Assembly (NCBI RefSeq): GCF_023008545.1
Contig: NZ_CP095397.1
Location: 248,001-312,000 of the forward strand
DNA length: 64,000 nt
Source: Natribaculum luteum
GTDB lineage: Archaea; Halobacteriota; Halobacteria; Halobacteriales; Natrialbaceae
Direction of reading: 5' to 3'
Program-made: the position numbers and the translations under genes
Shown here: one piece after another, positions 8,089 to 16,731 of the stretch
Position numbering within the stretch: position 1 is the stretch's first letter
Layout of the letters: every line of letters starts with the position of its first letter
The notes under the pieces: model-generated
Databases searched by the model: none
Seen by the model: the letters and a program-made list of their open reading frames with translations, nothing else
What the model was told of the DNA's origin: nothing

Positions 8089-8826
8089 ATGAACCTGACA
8101 CGACGGCGGATGCTGTACGGCAGTTCACTGGTTGGTACGTCGATGATGGCCGGGTGTCTCGAATCCGGGGTCGGCGCGTCCGGAAACGACGACCAGGACG
8201 GTGACGAAAACGGAGATGGCGGAGACGACGGAAACGAAAGCGACGACGGAGACGACGAGAACGACGGGACAGGCGACGCCGACGAGAAGAACGACGACGG
8301 CGAGAGCGACGAGGGGGACGACGGCGATGACGGTGGTGAGAGCGAGTACGTGCTGGCCGACTACGAGACGCTGTTTTACACTGTCAACAGGGGCGAGACC
8401 GACGCCCAGCCGCTGTTCTCGAAAGAAGACGCAGCCGACGTGGTCGACGACGAGCGCCTCTCCGAGACGGACCGCGAGGCCGTCGAGAAGTTCGTCGAGA
8501 AAACCGACTTCGACCGGGCGAAGCTCCTGCAGGTCCAGGTGCGCGTGCCAAACCTGTGTTACGAACTCGAGGTCGACTCCGTCGAGACCGACGCAGACGG
8601 CCTCACGGCGCACGTCTCCGCCGTCGATACGTCCGGTCCCGACGAGATGTGTGCACAGATGATCGCCGTACGAACCGTCCTCGTCCGGGCCGTCTTCGAG
8701 AGCGAGGTGCCGAAAAGCGGGTCGGTCACGATCACCGACGCCCAGGGAGGTACACACGGCATCGGGTACAGCGTCGGTCACGACGAGGCCTCGGCCGACG
8801 CCGAGAGCGACGGGACTGACCACTGA
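8089..8826 (+). CDS. Tat-type lipoprotein, unknown function
   Basis: 245 aa. N-terminus has the twin-arginine motif TRRRML and a lipobox MAGC at about residues 21-24, so it is probably exported by Tat and lipid-anchored outside the cell. Residues 25-83 are an Asp/Glu/Gly/Asn spacer. The C-terminal domain (about 85-230) is mixed alpha/beta with two cysteines (NLCYEL and DEMCAQ) that could form a disulfide. The ATG at 8089 is about 27 nt after a TATA-like GCGTATATCC at 8055-8064, suggesting a leaderless message, and rejects the longer frame from 7990. Function not recognised. Confidence 0.75.
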   Translation: MNLTRRRMLYGSSLVGTSMMAGCLESGVGASGNDDQDGDENGDGGDDGNESDDGDDENDGTGDADEKNDDGESDEGDDGDDGGESEYVLADYETLFYTVNRGETDAQPLFSKEDAADVVDDERLSETDREAVEKFVEKTDFDRAKLLQVQVRVPNLCYELEVDSVETDADGLTAHVSAVDTSGPDEMCAQMIAVRTVLVRAVFESEVPKSGSVTITDAQGGTHGIGYSVGHDEASADAESDGTDH

Positions 8827-8921
8827 CGCGCCGGAACAGGACCATAACCGCGCGAGCAGCGCGTGGACGGCACGCGAGCGGATCGCACAGTCTTCAAGAC
8901 ACTCGCCTCGAATCCACGGGT

Positions 8922-10685
8922 ATGCGACTCGAGGAGTACTGGGGAGTCGGCCCGAAGACGCGCGAGACGCTCGTCGACGAACTCGGGACCGAGCGGGCGG
9001 TGGAGGCGATCGAGAACGGCGACGTGCGCACGCTGTCCGAGGCCGGATTGCCGCGAGGACGGGCGACGCGCATCCTGCGGCGGGCAACGGGCGGCGCGGG
9101 GATGGACGTGCTCGCGACGAGCGACGCCCGCGCCGCGTACAAGGAACTGCTCGACCTCGCAGTCGACCACGCGGTGACCGACCGCGCCGCCGACCGGATC
9201 CGCGTGCTGACGCCGCTTTCGACCCGCGAGGAGATGGAGACGCGACTCGACGGCGTCCTCGCCGCACGCGACGCCTGGGAGACCCTCGAGGAGGGAGACC
9301 GCGAGGCGGTCCTCGCGGCCTACGAACGGTACGACGAGCGCGACGAGAGCGAACTGGCTGCCGTCGAAACGGCCCTCGCCATCCTCGAGGCGGGCGTCGA
9401 CGCCGGTCCATTCGAGACGATCGCCGACCTCGAGCAGACGCGTCTCGAGGAGGCGGCACGGGCGCTATCGGCACTCGACGGTGGTCGCGTCCGCGAGGGG
9501 GCCGACGAGGAACTCGACCGCCTTCGAACGGCGCTGGGGACGGTCGAGGACGTCGACGCGAACGCGCTGGCGGTGATCGAGGAGTTGCGATCCGAGGGCG
9601 TCCGCGACGTCGGCCAGTTCCGGGAGGCGTTCGAGGACTACCTGCTGAGCGAGGCCGACGTCACGATCGACCGGGTCCGCGACGCGATGCCGACGGACGC
9701 GACCGACGCGACGGACTTCGTCGGCGCGACGTTACGGCACTTGCGAGACGACCTCCGGGAGGCCATCGACGAGCGCGAGGCGGCCGTCGCGAGCGATCTC
9801 GAGGCGACGCTCGAAACGTCACGCGAGGAGGTCGACCGGGCCGTCACCGCGGTCGACGAGATCGCACTGGAGCTGTCGCTCGCTCGATTCGCGCTCGCGT
9901 ACGACTGTACGCGGCCGACGTTCGTCGACGAAGGTGACGAGGCGACGGTCGCCGTCCTCGAGGCACGCAACCTCACGCTCGCTGCGCGCGACGAGGAGGC
10001 CGTCCAGCCCGTGACCTACGCGCTCGGCGACCACACACTCGATCCCGTCGACGGCGCGGTCCCCGACGACGAGAACGTCGCGGTGCTCACCGGTGCGAAC
10101 AGCGGCGGGAAGACGACCCTGCTCGAGACGCTGTGTCAGGTCGTCCTGCTGGCCTCGATGGGGCTGCCGGTCCCCGCCGCACGCGCCGAGGTGACGCCCG
10201 TCGACGCGCTCGTCTTCCACCGCCGCCACGCCAGTTTCAACGCGGGCGTCCTCGAGTCGACGCTCAGGTCGATCGTGCCGCCGCTGTCCGATACCGGCCG
10301 GACGCTGATGCTCGTCGACGAGTTCGAGGCGATTACCGAGCCGGGGAGTGCCGCCGACCTGTTGCACGGACTGGTCACGCTCACCGTCGAACGCGACGCG
10401 CTGGGCGTGTTCGTCACCCACCTCGCCGAGGACCTCGAGCCGCTGCCGCCGGAAGCGCGCGTCGATGGCATCTTTGCCGAAGGGCTGAGTCCGGACCTCG
10501 AGTTGCTCGTCGACTACCAGCCCCGCTTCGAGACGGTCGGCCGGTCGACGCCCGAGTTCATCGTCTCGCGACTCGTCGCGAACGCGAGCGACCGGACCGA
10601 ACGCGCCGGGTTCGAGACGCTCGCGGAGGCGGTCGGTCACGAGGCCGTCCAGCGGACGCTGGCCGACGCGCGCTGGAGCGAGTGA
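8922..10685 (+). CDS. MutS-family ATPase with N-terminal helix-hairpin-helix
   Basis: 587 aa. Residues 1-50 form a helix-hairpin-helix (EEYWGVGPKTRETLVDELGT); the middle is a long helical lever region; the C-terminus is a MutS/ABC-type ATPase with Walker A GANSGGKTT near 390-398, and Walker B TLMLVDEFEA near 460. It lacks the mismatch-reading and connector domains of MutS1 and the Smr domain of MutS2, so it belongs to the archaeal MutS5-like or MutS2-like group. The likely role is binding of branched or recombining DNA rather than classical mismatch repair; this is inference from the family. Confidence 0.8.
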   Translation: MRLEEYWGVGPKTRETLVDELGTERAVEAIENGDVRTLSEAGLPRGRATRILRRATGGAGMDVLATSDARAAYKELLDLAVDHAVTDRAADRIRVLTPLSTREEMETRLDGVLAARDAWETLEEGDREAVLAAYERYDERDESELAAVETALAILEAGVDAGPFETIADLEQTRLEEAARALSALDGGRVREGADEELDRLRTALGTVEDVDANALAVIEELRSEGVRDVGQFREAFEDYLLSEADVTIDRVRDAMPTDATDATDFVGATLRHLRDDLREAIDEREAAVASDLEATLETSREEVDRAVTAVDEIALELSLARFALAYDCTRPTFVDEGDEATVAVLEARNLTLAARDEEAVQPVTYALGDHTLDPVDGAVPDDENVAVLTGANSGGKTTLLETLCQVVLLASMGLPVPAARAEVTPVDALVFHRRHASFNAGVLESTLRSIVPPLSDTGRTLMLVDEFEAITEPGSAADLLHGLVTLTVERDALGVFVTHLAEDLEPLPPEARVDGIFAEGLSPDLELLVDYQPRFETVGRSTPEFIVSRLVANASDRTERAGFETLAEAVGHEAVQRTLADARWSE

Positions 10686-10691
10686 TTACGG

Positions 10692-11228
10692 TCAGCCGCC
10701 GTCGGACGGCCACTCCCGCTCTTCCGTGGCGTCACCGGTCTCGTTCGGCGTGCCGTACGTGTAGACGTGTCCGTTCTCGTCCTCGCAGACGCGCGCCTCG
10801 AGGTACGACCTCGCCGCGCGACGCGAGAGCACGCCCATCTCGACGACGTCCGCGAGCGTGGTCTTGAGCGCGCGAAACCAGGTCCGGACCTCGAGGTCGC
10901 GGTCGCCGAGTTCGACCTCGACGATCGCGCCGCGGCCGTCCTCGCGCCCGTCGCCCCACTCGAGCCAGAGCACGCGGTAGGCGGTCACCTCGAACTCCGG
11001 CGAGACGAGGTAGAGAGCTTCGTGAATGCAGGGATCGAGATAGCCGGAGAGGATCCGGCTCCGGGCGACGGAGTCTGCGAGGACCTCCGAGTCGACGACG
11101 CCGTGGGCCAGCGGTGCGTCGGGGGAGAGCGACGCGACGAGCTGGAGGTCCTCGCCGCCCCAGTGGCTGTACCGGACGTCGTAGAGGTGGTCGGGTCGCT
11201 GGTAGGCGACGAGGGCTCTATGTCCCAT
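10692..11228 (-). CDS. Conserved haloarchaeal protein (DUF6735-like)
   Basis: 178 aa, soluble, acidic. The opening MGHRALVAYQRPDHLYDVRY followed by SHWGG is one I associate with the haloarchaeal DUF6735 family; function unknown. It converges on the MutS-family gene with 6 bp between stops. The C-terminal 30 residues are polar and probably disordered. Confidence 0.65.
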   Translation of the reverse strand: MGHRALVAYQRPDHLYDVRYSHWGGEDLQLVASLSPDAPLAHGVVDSEVLADSVARSRILSGYLDPCIHEALYLVSPEFEVTAYRVLWLEWGDGREDGRGAIVEVELGDRDLEVRTWFRALKTTLADVVEMGVLSRRAARSYLEARVCEDENGHVYTYGTPNETGDATEEREWPSDGG

Positions 11229-11416
11229 CGTCGCCTCGAGTCCGTGCTCGGCTTCCGATCGGCTCGTCGGTGACGGTCGGATCGTCGTGCATCGACGACA
11301 CTGGCCGCGTGCTCACATTTGAACCTGCGGACGACGTCCGTCGGTCCGATCACGGCAAGACGGCTCGATGCGAACGGTCGGCGCTGGAAAACGAAGAAAG
11401 GACGCGGAGAGTCGGA

Positions 11417-11884
11417 TTACTCGTCTGCGGCGGCGTCGTCGCCCGTCGCGCCCTCGAGGACGATCGTGGTCTCGACGTCGTCCTCGCCGACGGTCACTTC
11501 CTCCTCGACGGGCTCGAACTCGTCGTTCGTGCTCTCGACGGTGATCGTGTAGTCGCCCTCGTAGAGGAGCGTCGTCAGCGTTCGCTCGCCGTTCTCGATC
11601 CCGCCGCTGAACGTGTTGCTGGTGTCTTCTTCGGTGTGACTGACATCGACTTCGACGCCGGACGAGACCGGTTCGCCGTTCTCGTTCTCGAGGACGATCG
11701 TGAGTGCGCCGGGGTTGTCGTCCGGGAGGGAGATCTCATCGTCGCCGGACCCGTCGCCGGATTCGTTTTCGGATCCGTCGTCTTCGTCGTCGGAGTCGCT
11801 GCCCATACAGCCGGCGAGACCGATCGTCGGAACCGCTACCAGCGCCGCGCTGAACTGTCTTCGAGTGAACTGTTTACGATTCAT
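11417..11884 (-). CDS. Tat-type lipoprotein with beta-sandwich domain
   Basis: 155 aa from the ATG at 11884 (an upstream in-frame TTG is not needed). RRQF twin-arginine motif and lipobox LAGC near residues 22-25 indicate a Tat-exported lipoprotein. An acidic Ser/Asp/Glu linker precedes a small domain (about 55-145) with alternating strands (GALTIVLENENGEPVSSGVE, TLLYEGDYTITVESTNDEFE), like the carboxypeptidase-regulatory or transthyretin-like fold. Role unknown; perhaps a surface-associated structural or binding domain. Confidence 0.75.
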   Translation of the reverse strand: MNRKQFTRRQFSAALVAVPTIGLAGCMGSDSDDEDDGSENESGDGSGDDEISLPDDNPGALTIVLENENGEPVSSGVEVDVSHTEEDTSNTFSGGIENGERTLTTLLYEGDYTITVESTNDEFEPVEEEVTVGEDDVETTIVLEGATGDDAAADE

Positions 11885-12023
11885 ACCCAAAATTGCCGAT
11901 CTTTGCTAATAAGCATTCATATTCTGAGCTACACGTTTGGTGAACGTTAGTCTGTGACAGGAAAACGTCGAGCGAGAGAAGAGGCGTAACGACGAAACCG
12001 CGTGGCGTCGTACTGGAACACAG

Positions 12024-12671
12024 ATGCAATACGACGCAGTCGTCTTCGACAACGACGGCGTGCTGACGACCCCGACCAGTCGAGAGGCACTGATACGTGC
12101 GATGCACGACGCCTACGAGGCCGTCGGCGTCGACTCGCCGACGGACGAACACGTCGAGACGCTCATCAGACCGGACGTCCCCTCGCTCCGGGAGCTCGCC
12201 GCCCGGTACGGCGTCACGGCGGACGAACTCTGGACGGCGCGCGAACGGGCCGCCATCGAGGTCCAGGCCGAGGAGATCCGCGCCGGCCGGAAGACCCTGT
12301 ACGACGACGTCGACGCCCTCGAGTTCCTCGAGCCGCCGCGGGCGATCGTCAGCAACAACCAGCACGAGACGATCGAGACCATCGTCGACCACTTCGGGCT
12401 GGACGGCTTCGACCCGTGGTACGGGCGCGAGCCGACGGTCCGGGGGATCGAACGCAAGAAGCCGACGCCGTACTACCTGGAGCGAGCGATCTCGGAGATG
12501 GACGCGACGAACCCGCTGTACGTCGGCGATAGCTGGGTCGACGTCGCCGCCGCCGATGCCTGCGGCGTCGACTCGGCGTTCGTCTGGCGATCACACCGCG
12601 AAAACTACGAACTTGACGTGGAGCCGACCCACGAGATCGACTCCCTCGAGGGACTCGTCGACCTGCTGTAG
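12024..12671 (+). CDS. HAD-superfamily hydrolase (phosphoglycolate phosphatase-like)
   Basis: 215 aa. Motif I VVFDNDGVLT with nucleophile D9 and acid/base D11; motif II SNNQ near 112; motif III lysine in ERKKPTPYYL near 140; motif IV YVGDSWVDV near 168. A helical cap sits between motifs I and II, as in the phosphoglycolate phosphatase subfamily. Substrate unknown; small phosphorylated metabolites are usual. Converges on the SRPBCC gene with 1 bp between stops. Confidence 0.85.
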   Translation: MQYDAVVFDNDGVLTTPTSREALIRAMHDAYEAVGVDSPTDEHVETLIRPDVPSLRELAARYGVTADELWTARERAAIEVQAEEIRAGRKTLYDDVDALEFLEPPRAIVSNNQHETIETIVDHFGLDGFDPWYGREPTVRGIERKKPTPYYLERAISEMDATNPLYVGDSWVDVAAADACGVDSAFVWRSHRENYELDVEPTHEIDSLEGLVDLL

Positions 12672-12672
12672 G

Positions 12673-13116
12673 TCAGATCGACGTCGTAACCCGGCGTTCG
12701 GCCCGCTCTCTGACCGCCTCGTTCATCGCCCGAAACCCTCGTTCGACGCGCTCCTCGTCGAGCAACACGGGCACGAGCGCCCCGCGGAACGTCTCACGCT
12801 GGAGTAGCCGGGTTCGATCGTCGTCGACCGGCTCGAGGTGGAACTCGTGGTAGCCGTCGAACGCGAACGGAACCAGCAGGCGACCGTGCCAGACGAGCCG
12901 TCGGCTCTCCTCGAGGGCGACGACCTCCGGTCGGAACGTCATCCCGTGCGATCCGGGCGGCTGGATTCGCACGCGGAGGCGCTCGCCCACGACGGGCAGC
13001 CCCTCGATCTCGCGAACGAACGGGTTCCACTCCGGGTACGTGTCGAACTCGAGCAAGACGTCCCAGACGACGTCGGGTGGGGCGTCGATCTCCTCGAACA
13101 CCTCGATCTGTTTCAT
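12673..13116 (-). CDS. SRPBCC-family protein
   Basis: 147 aa, one START/polyketide-cyclase-like fold. Typical sequence marks: the N-terminal IDAPPDVVWDVLLEFDTYPE and WNPFVREIEG, a central VWHGRLLVPFAFDGYHEFHL, and a C-terminal long helix (EERVERGFRAMNEAVRERAE). Such proteins bind hydrophobic ligands; no specific role can be assigned. Confidence 0.85.
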   Translation of the reverse strand: MKQIEVFEEIDAPPDVVWDVLLEFDTYPEWNPFVREIEGLPVVGERLRVRIQPPGSHGMTFRPEVVALEESRRLVWHGRLLVPFAFDGYHEFHLEPVDDDRTRLLQRETFRGALVPVLLDEERVERGFRAMNEAVRERAERRVTTSI

Positions 13117-13198
13117 GCTAGGGCCTGACGTGGCCCGGCGCTAACTGGTTGTCGCTCGCACCACAATTCCCTTTGTCACGCGGACCCGAACCAAACGT

Positions 13199-14473
13199 AT
13201 GACTCGCTCGCCGCGTGGAATCTCCCGCCGGGCGTTCGTCCGCAGTGCCGTGGCCATCGGCGGCGCGAGCGCGCTCGCCGCCTGCGTCGATCGCGAGAGC
13301 AACGTCGACGTCCCCCAGCCGTCCGTCGATCCCGACGACCTCCCCGACCGACAGCACGCCTGGAACGACTACCTCAGCCAGGACGAACACGGCAATCACC
13401 TCCCGCCGGAACACCACCTCCTCTTGCACCTCGAGTACGTCGGCGACGGGCCGACCGACGACGAGCGCGGGCAACTCGAGGACGCGCTGACGACGCTCGA
13501 GCGCGCCTACGCGCGCGGAAACGACGGACTGGTGTTTACGATCGGCTACTCGCCGGCGTACTTCGACCGGTTCGACGAGGCGTTGCCCGAGTCGGTCGAC
13601 CTCCCGCATCCCGAGGCGCTCGTCCCGATCGAAGATCCCGAGTTCGACGAGTACGACGCCCTGCTCCACCTCGCCAGCGATTACGGACAGGTCGTCCTGA
13701 GCGCCGAGGAAGCGCTGAAGGGGAACCGCGAGCAGCTAAACGACGTCGAGGTCGAGGGGACACTCGAGGGAATCCTCGAGATCGACGAGCGACGAACGGG
13801 GTTCGTCGGCGACGGCGTTCCGGCCGAACAGCAGCGCGAGGACGTCCGCGGGATTCCCGACTCCGAGCCGGTACCCGAGGACGCGCCGATGTTCATGGGC
13901 TTCAAATCGGGCTTCCGGAAGAACCAGGCCACCGAAGCGCGGGTGACGATCGACGAGGGACCGTTCGCCGGCGGCACCACGACCCACCTCTCGCGGATCG
14001 ACCTCAACCTCCACCAGTGGTACGAACAGGACAGCCGCGAGCAGCGCGTCAGCAAGATGTTCTGTCCGGCCCACGCCGACGAGGGTCGCGTCGAGGGGGC
14101 CGGACACAACCTGGGCGACTCGAGCGGCGTCGACGACTGCGGGGCGTCGGCCGAGGAGGACGCCCGAACTCGCGGCGTGGTCGGTCACACGCAGAAGGCC
14201 ACTCGAGCCCGCGAGGACGACGAACCGCTCATCCTCCGGCGGGACTTCAACTCGACCGACGACGACGCCGCCGGGGTTCACTTCCTCGCCCACCAGCGCA
14301 GTATTTCGGCGTTCGTCGAGACGAAACAGACGGTGACGGGGACCGACCTCCCCTCCGCCGTCGGCTCGCGAAACAACAACGGCATCCTCCAGTACATGTC
14401 CGTCCTGCGGCGAGCGAACTACCTCGTCCCGCCGCGTCGACACCGGTCGCTGCCGACGCCGAATCCATCGTGA
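13199..14473 (+). CDS. Tat-exported DyP-type peroxidase-like protein
   Basis: 424 aa. Twin-arginine signal SRRAFV followed by a hydrophobic stretch ending AAC, so exported and possibly lipid-linked. The C-terminal half matches dye-decolorising peroxidases: the proximal histidine region GVVGHTQKATRARE, then LILRRDF and AGVHFLAHQRSISAF. The family GxxDG motif appears as GFKSG (near 240), so the distal catalytic Asp is replaced by Ser. It may bind heme without ordinary peroxidase activity; I also associate this group with haloarchaeal DUF7405. Family membership is fairly clear, activity is not. Confidence 0.65.
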   Translation: MTRSPRGISRRAFVRSAVAIGGASALAACVDRESNVDVPQPSVDPDDLPDRQHAWNDYLSQDEHGNHLPPEHHLLLHLEYVGDGPTDDERGQLEDALTTLERAYARGNDGLVFTIGYSPAYFDRFDEALPESVDLPHPEALVPIEDPEFDEYDALLHLASDYGQVVLSAEEALKGNREQLNDVEVEGTLEGILEIDERRTGFVGDGVPAEQQREDVRGIPDSEPVPEDAPMFMGFKSGFRKNQATEARVTIDEGPFAGGTTTHLSRIDLNLHQWYEQDSREQRVSKMFCPAHADEGRVEGAGHNLGDSSGVDDCGASAEEDARTRGVVGHTQKATRAREDDEPLILRRDFNSTDDDAAGVHFLAHQRSISAFVETKQTVTGTDLPSAVGSRNNNGILQYMSVLRRANYLVPPRRHRSLPTPNPS

Positions 14474-14488
14474 GAAGTGAGGCCGCCG

Positions 14489-14998
14489 TTACCCCTCGAA
14501 CTGCCAGTTCGTCTCGATCTCGGGCGGATTCGTCAGCGTCTGGTAGACGACACAGTAGCGCTCCGCGTATCGCTCGAGCGCGTCGGCCGTCTCCTCGTCG
14601 ACGTCGCCCTCGACGGTCGTCTCGAGTTCGATGTCCTGGAACCCGACCGGAACGTCGTCGTCGACGCCGAGCGTCCCGCGGAGGTCCAGGTCGCCACGCA
14701 CCTCGGTGTCGATGTCGGCGTCGACGCCGAACGCGTCGGCGACCGCCTGCGTCGTGAGCTGTGCGCAGGCGGCCAGCGCGCCGAGCAGCAGGTCGCCGGA
14801 GCAGGCGGCGGTTCCAGGGCCCGCAGCGCCCTCGTGGAGTTCGGCCTCGTACACCGCTCGTCCGATGTCGACGTGACAGGACCGGACGTCGGCCTCCTGC
14901 TCGCCGGTCGCCGTCAGCGTGATCCGGGCTTCCTCGGGGTCGTCCTCGTACTGTTCTTTCAACGGCTGCTGGTCCGCTTGCAGGTCTCGGTCGGACAT
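14489..14998 (-). CDS. OsmC-family protein
   Basis: 169 aa OsmC/Ohr-type fold. The two conserved cysteines are in AACSGDLLLGALAAC (about 64-78), followed by the long central helix and the second domain with YCVVYQTLTNPPEIET, where Cys/Val-type residues line the pocket. Members reduce organic hydroperoxides using thiols, though many are uncharacterised. Converges on the DyP-like gene with 15 bp between stops; both could relate to oxidative stress. Confidence 0.85.
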   Translation of the reverse strand: MSDRDLQADQQPLKEQYEDDPEEARITLTATGEQEADVRSCHVDIGRAVYEAELHEGAAGPGTAACSGDLLLGALAACAQLTTQAVADAFGVDADIDTEVRGDLDLRGTLGVDDDVPVGFQDIELETTVEGDVDEETADALERYAERYCVVYQTLTNPPEIETNWQFEG

Positions 14999-15115
14999 AG
15001 AGGTGCCTCAGCCAGGGCAATGTCCGTCGTTACCATAGCTCTAGGGGACGACACAGCCCGACCGCACACCCGACGCTCGAGCGAACGGCCAGTCTGGATC
15101 GACCCACGGGAACGA

Positions 15116-15553
15116 TCACGAATCCGTTTCCCTCGGAGCGTGCGTCTGCCGGCCCTGGGCGGCCAGCTCGTCGAATCGCGCCGCCGCCTCGTCGGCCAGC
15201 GGATACTCTCCGTGGTACGGGTCGGGCTCGCGTTCGAGGCCGGAGACCGTCCGGATCGCGTCGGCCACCGTCTCGTAGTTGTCGCCGACGACGTCCTGGA
15301 TCAGGACGGGCATGCCGGCCCGCTCGCACAGTTCGCTCGCCGCGGCCTCGCCGGCCCAGACCGTCTCGGCCTCGCCGTCGACGAAAAACAGCGCGAACGG
15401 GGCCTCGTCGAACTGCGCCTCGAGGAACGCCTGCGCGGCGGGGTCGTCCCACTGCACCGCACCGACGTCCGGAAGCTGGCGCATGGCAGTCGCCGCGGCC
15501 GAACAGAACGGGCAGTCGCCGTCGAAGAGCAGGATACCGGTGAACTCGGTCAT
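15116..15553 (-). CDS. DCC-family thiol-disulfide oxidoreductase
   Basis: 145 aa, DUF393/DCC family. Motif DGDCPFC at residues 11-17 is the family CxxC preceded by the conserved DGDC. The ATG at 15553 is chosen over the long upstream frame, which enters non-coding sequence. Probably a thioredoxin-like redox protein of unknown partner. It is one of several thiol-redox genes in this part of the window. Confidence 0.85.
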   Translation of the reverse strand: MTEFTGILLFDGDCPFCSAAATAMRQLPDVGAVQWDDPAAQAFLEAQFDEAPFALFFVDGEAETVWAGEAAASELCERAGMPVLIQDVVGDNYETVADAIRTVSGLEREPDPYHGEYPLADEAAARFDELAAQGRQTHAPRETDS

Positions 15554-15794
15554 GGGTGTCGTGGGTTTCTGGTCGTCGGTCGTGGCGCGTCCCCATCGGA
15601 ACACGCTGGAGCTATCGAGTATACTCGAGCGACGATCAAAAGCGGGACGGAAGCGGAAGAGTGGGATCCCAATCGAGCGGTTAGCGATACGTTTCGACGG
15701 CACCCCGCCGTACCGGTTTCGGGTCGGCAGGTCGGCCCGTCGGGGAGCTGTGGAACCCCAAACCCCATACCTATTCACCACATATCCCCGGGCA

Positions 15795-16730
15795 ATGGCC
15801 AAGTGCGACGTGTGTGGGAAAGAAGAAAGCATGCCGTACAAGTGTCGGCACTGCGGGGGGACGTACTGTGCCGAACACCGGTTGCCCGAAAACCACGACT
15901 GTTCAGGCCTGCGTGACTGGAACGATCCAGGCGGGGTGTTCGACAGCGGCTTCGACGACAGCGTGAACACCGGGGAGAGCACGTCGAAAACCTCGAGTAT
16001 TACCTCGAAACTCGGCATTAACACGGGTCCTGGCGGGATGCTGGCGTACTTCCGCGGGAACGTGACCTACCTGTTCCTCACGCTCATGTGGGTGACGTTC
16101 GCCTTGCAGTTCGTAACGGGACTCGTATTGGCTCAAGCCGCTCTCACGTCGATCTTCGTCCTCACACCGCAGCATCCGGAGTATATCTGGACCTGGTTCA
16201 CGTCGATCTTCGCCCACGGCGGGTTCTACCACATCGTCGGGAACAGCATCGTGATCTTCTTCTTCGGACCGCTCGTCGAGCGGTACGTCGGGTCGCGAAA
16301 CTTCGCGATCCTCTTTCTCGCCAGCGGGGCGCTCGCGGGTCTCGGACAGATCTTCGTCCAGATCGCGACGGGACCCGTGACGCCGATGACGGCCGGCGTT
16401 CTCGGCGCAAGCGGGGCCGCTCTCGCTATTATGGGTGTCCTGACGGTTCTGAATCCCGGTCTCAAGGTGTACCTCTATTTCATCCTCCCGATCCCGATCT
16501 GGGTGTTGACCGGGGGCTACGCGGTCGTCAGCGTCTTCTTCATCAGCACCGGCGGCGGCGGTCCGATCGCCCACGCGGCACACCTCGTCGGGCTCGCCAT
16601 CGGACTCGGCTACGGCGAGTACGTAAAGCGCACGCAGAACGTCCATGCCCCGAGCCAGTTCCAGCTGGGTGGCGGCCCCGGCGGTCCTGGCGGCCCAGGC
16701 GGTCCAGGTCGCGGCCGCGGTCCCTTCTAA
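15795..16730 (+). CDS. AN1 zinc finger fused to rhomboid protease
   Basis: 311 aa. Residues 1-36 are a complete AN1-type finger (C4, C7, C17, C20, C25, H28, H34, C36). After a Ser/Thr linker, six membrane segments (about 85-280) carry the rhomboid serine protease sites: GASGA with the catalytic Ser near 206, and AHAAHLVG with the catalytic His near 262. The WTWFTSIFAHGGFYHIVGN segment is the usual rhomboid HxxxN motif. The C-terminus is a Gly/Pro repeat (GGPGGPGGPGGPGRGRGPF) made by a 9-bp DNA repeat. It acts in the membrane with a cytosolic zinc finger. Stop is 1 nt before the endonuclease V start. Confidence 0.9.
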   Translation: MAKCDVCGKEESMPYKCRHCGGTYCAEHRLPENHDCSGLRDWNDPGGVFDSGFDDSVNTGESTSKTSSITSKLGINTGPGGMLAYFRGNVTYLFLTLMWVTFALQFVTGLVLAQAALTSIFVLTPQHPEYIWTWFTSIFAHGGFYHIVGNSIVIFFFGPLVERYVGSRNFAILFLASGALAGLGQIFVQIATGPVTPMTAGVLGASGAALAIMGVLTVLNPGLKVYLYFILPIPIWVLTGGYAVVSVFFISTGGGGPIAHAAHLVGLAIGLGYGEYVKRTQNVHAPSQFQLGGGPGGPGGPGGPGRGRGPF

Positions 16731-16731
16731 C

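Noticed and set aside
8125..9474. Long minus-strand frame opposite the lipoprotein and MutS-like genes
   Set aside because: Arg-rich shadow crossing two real genes and the gap between them.
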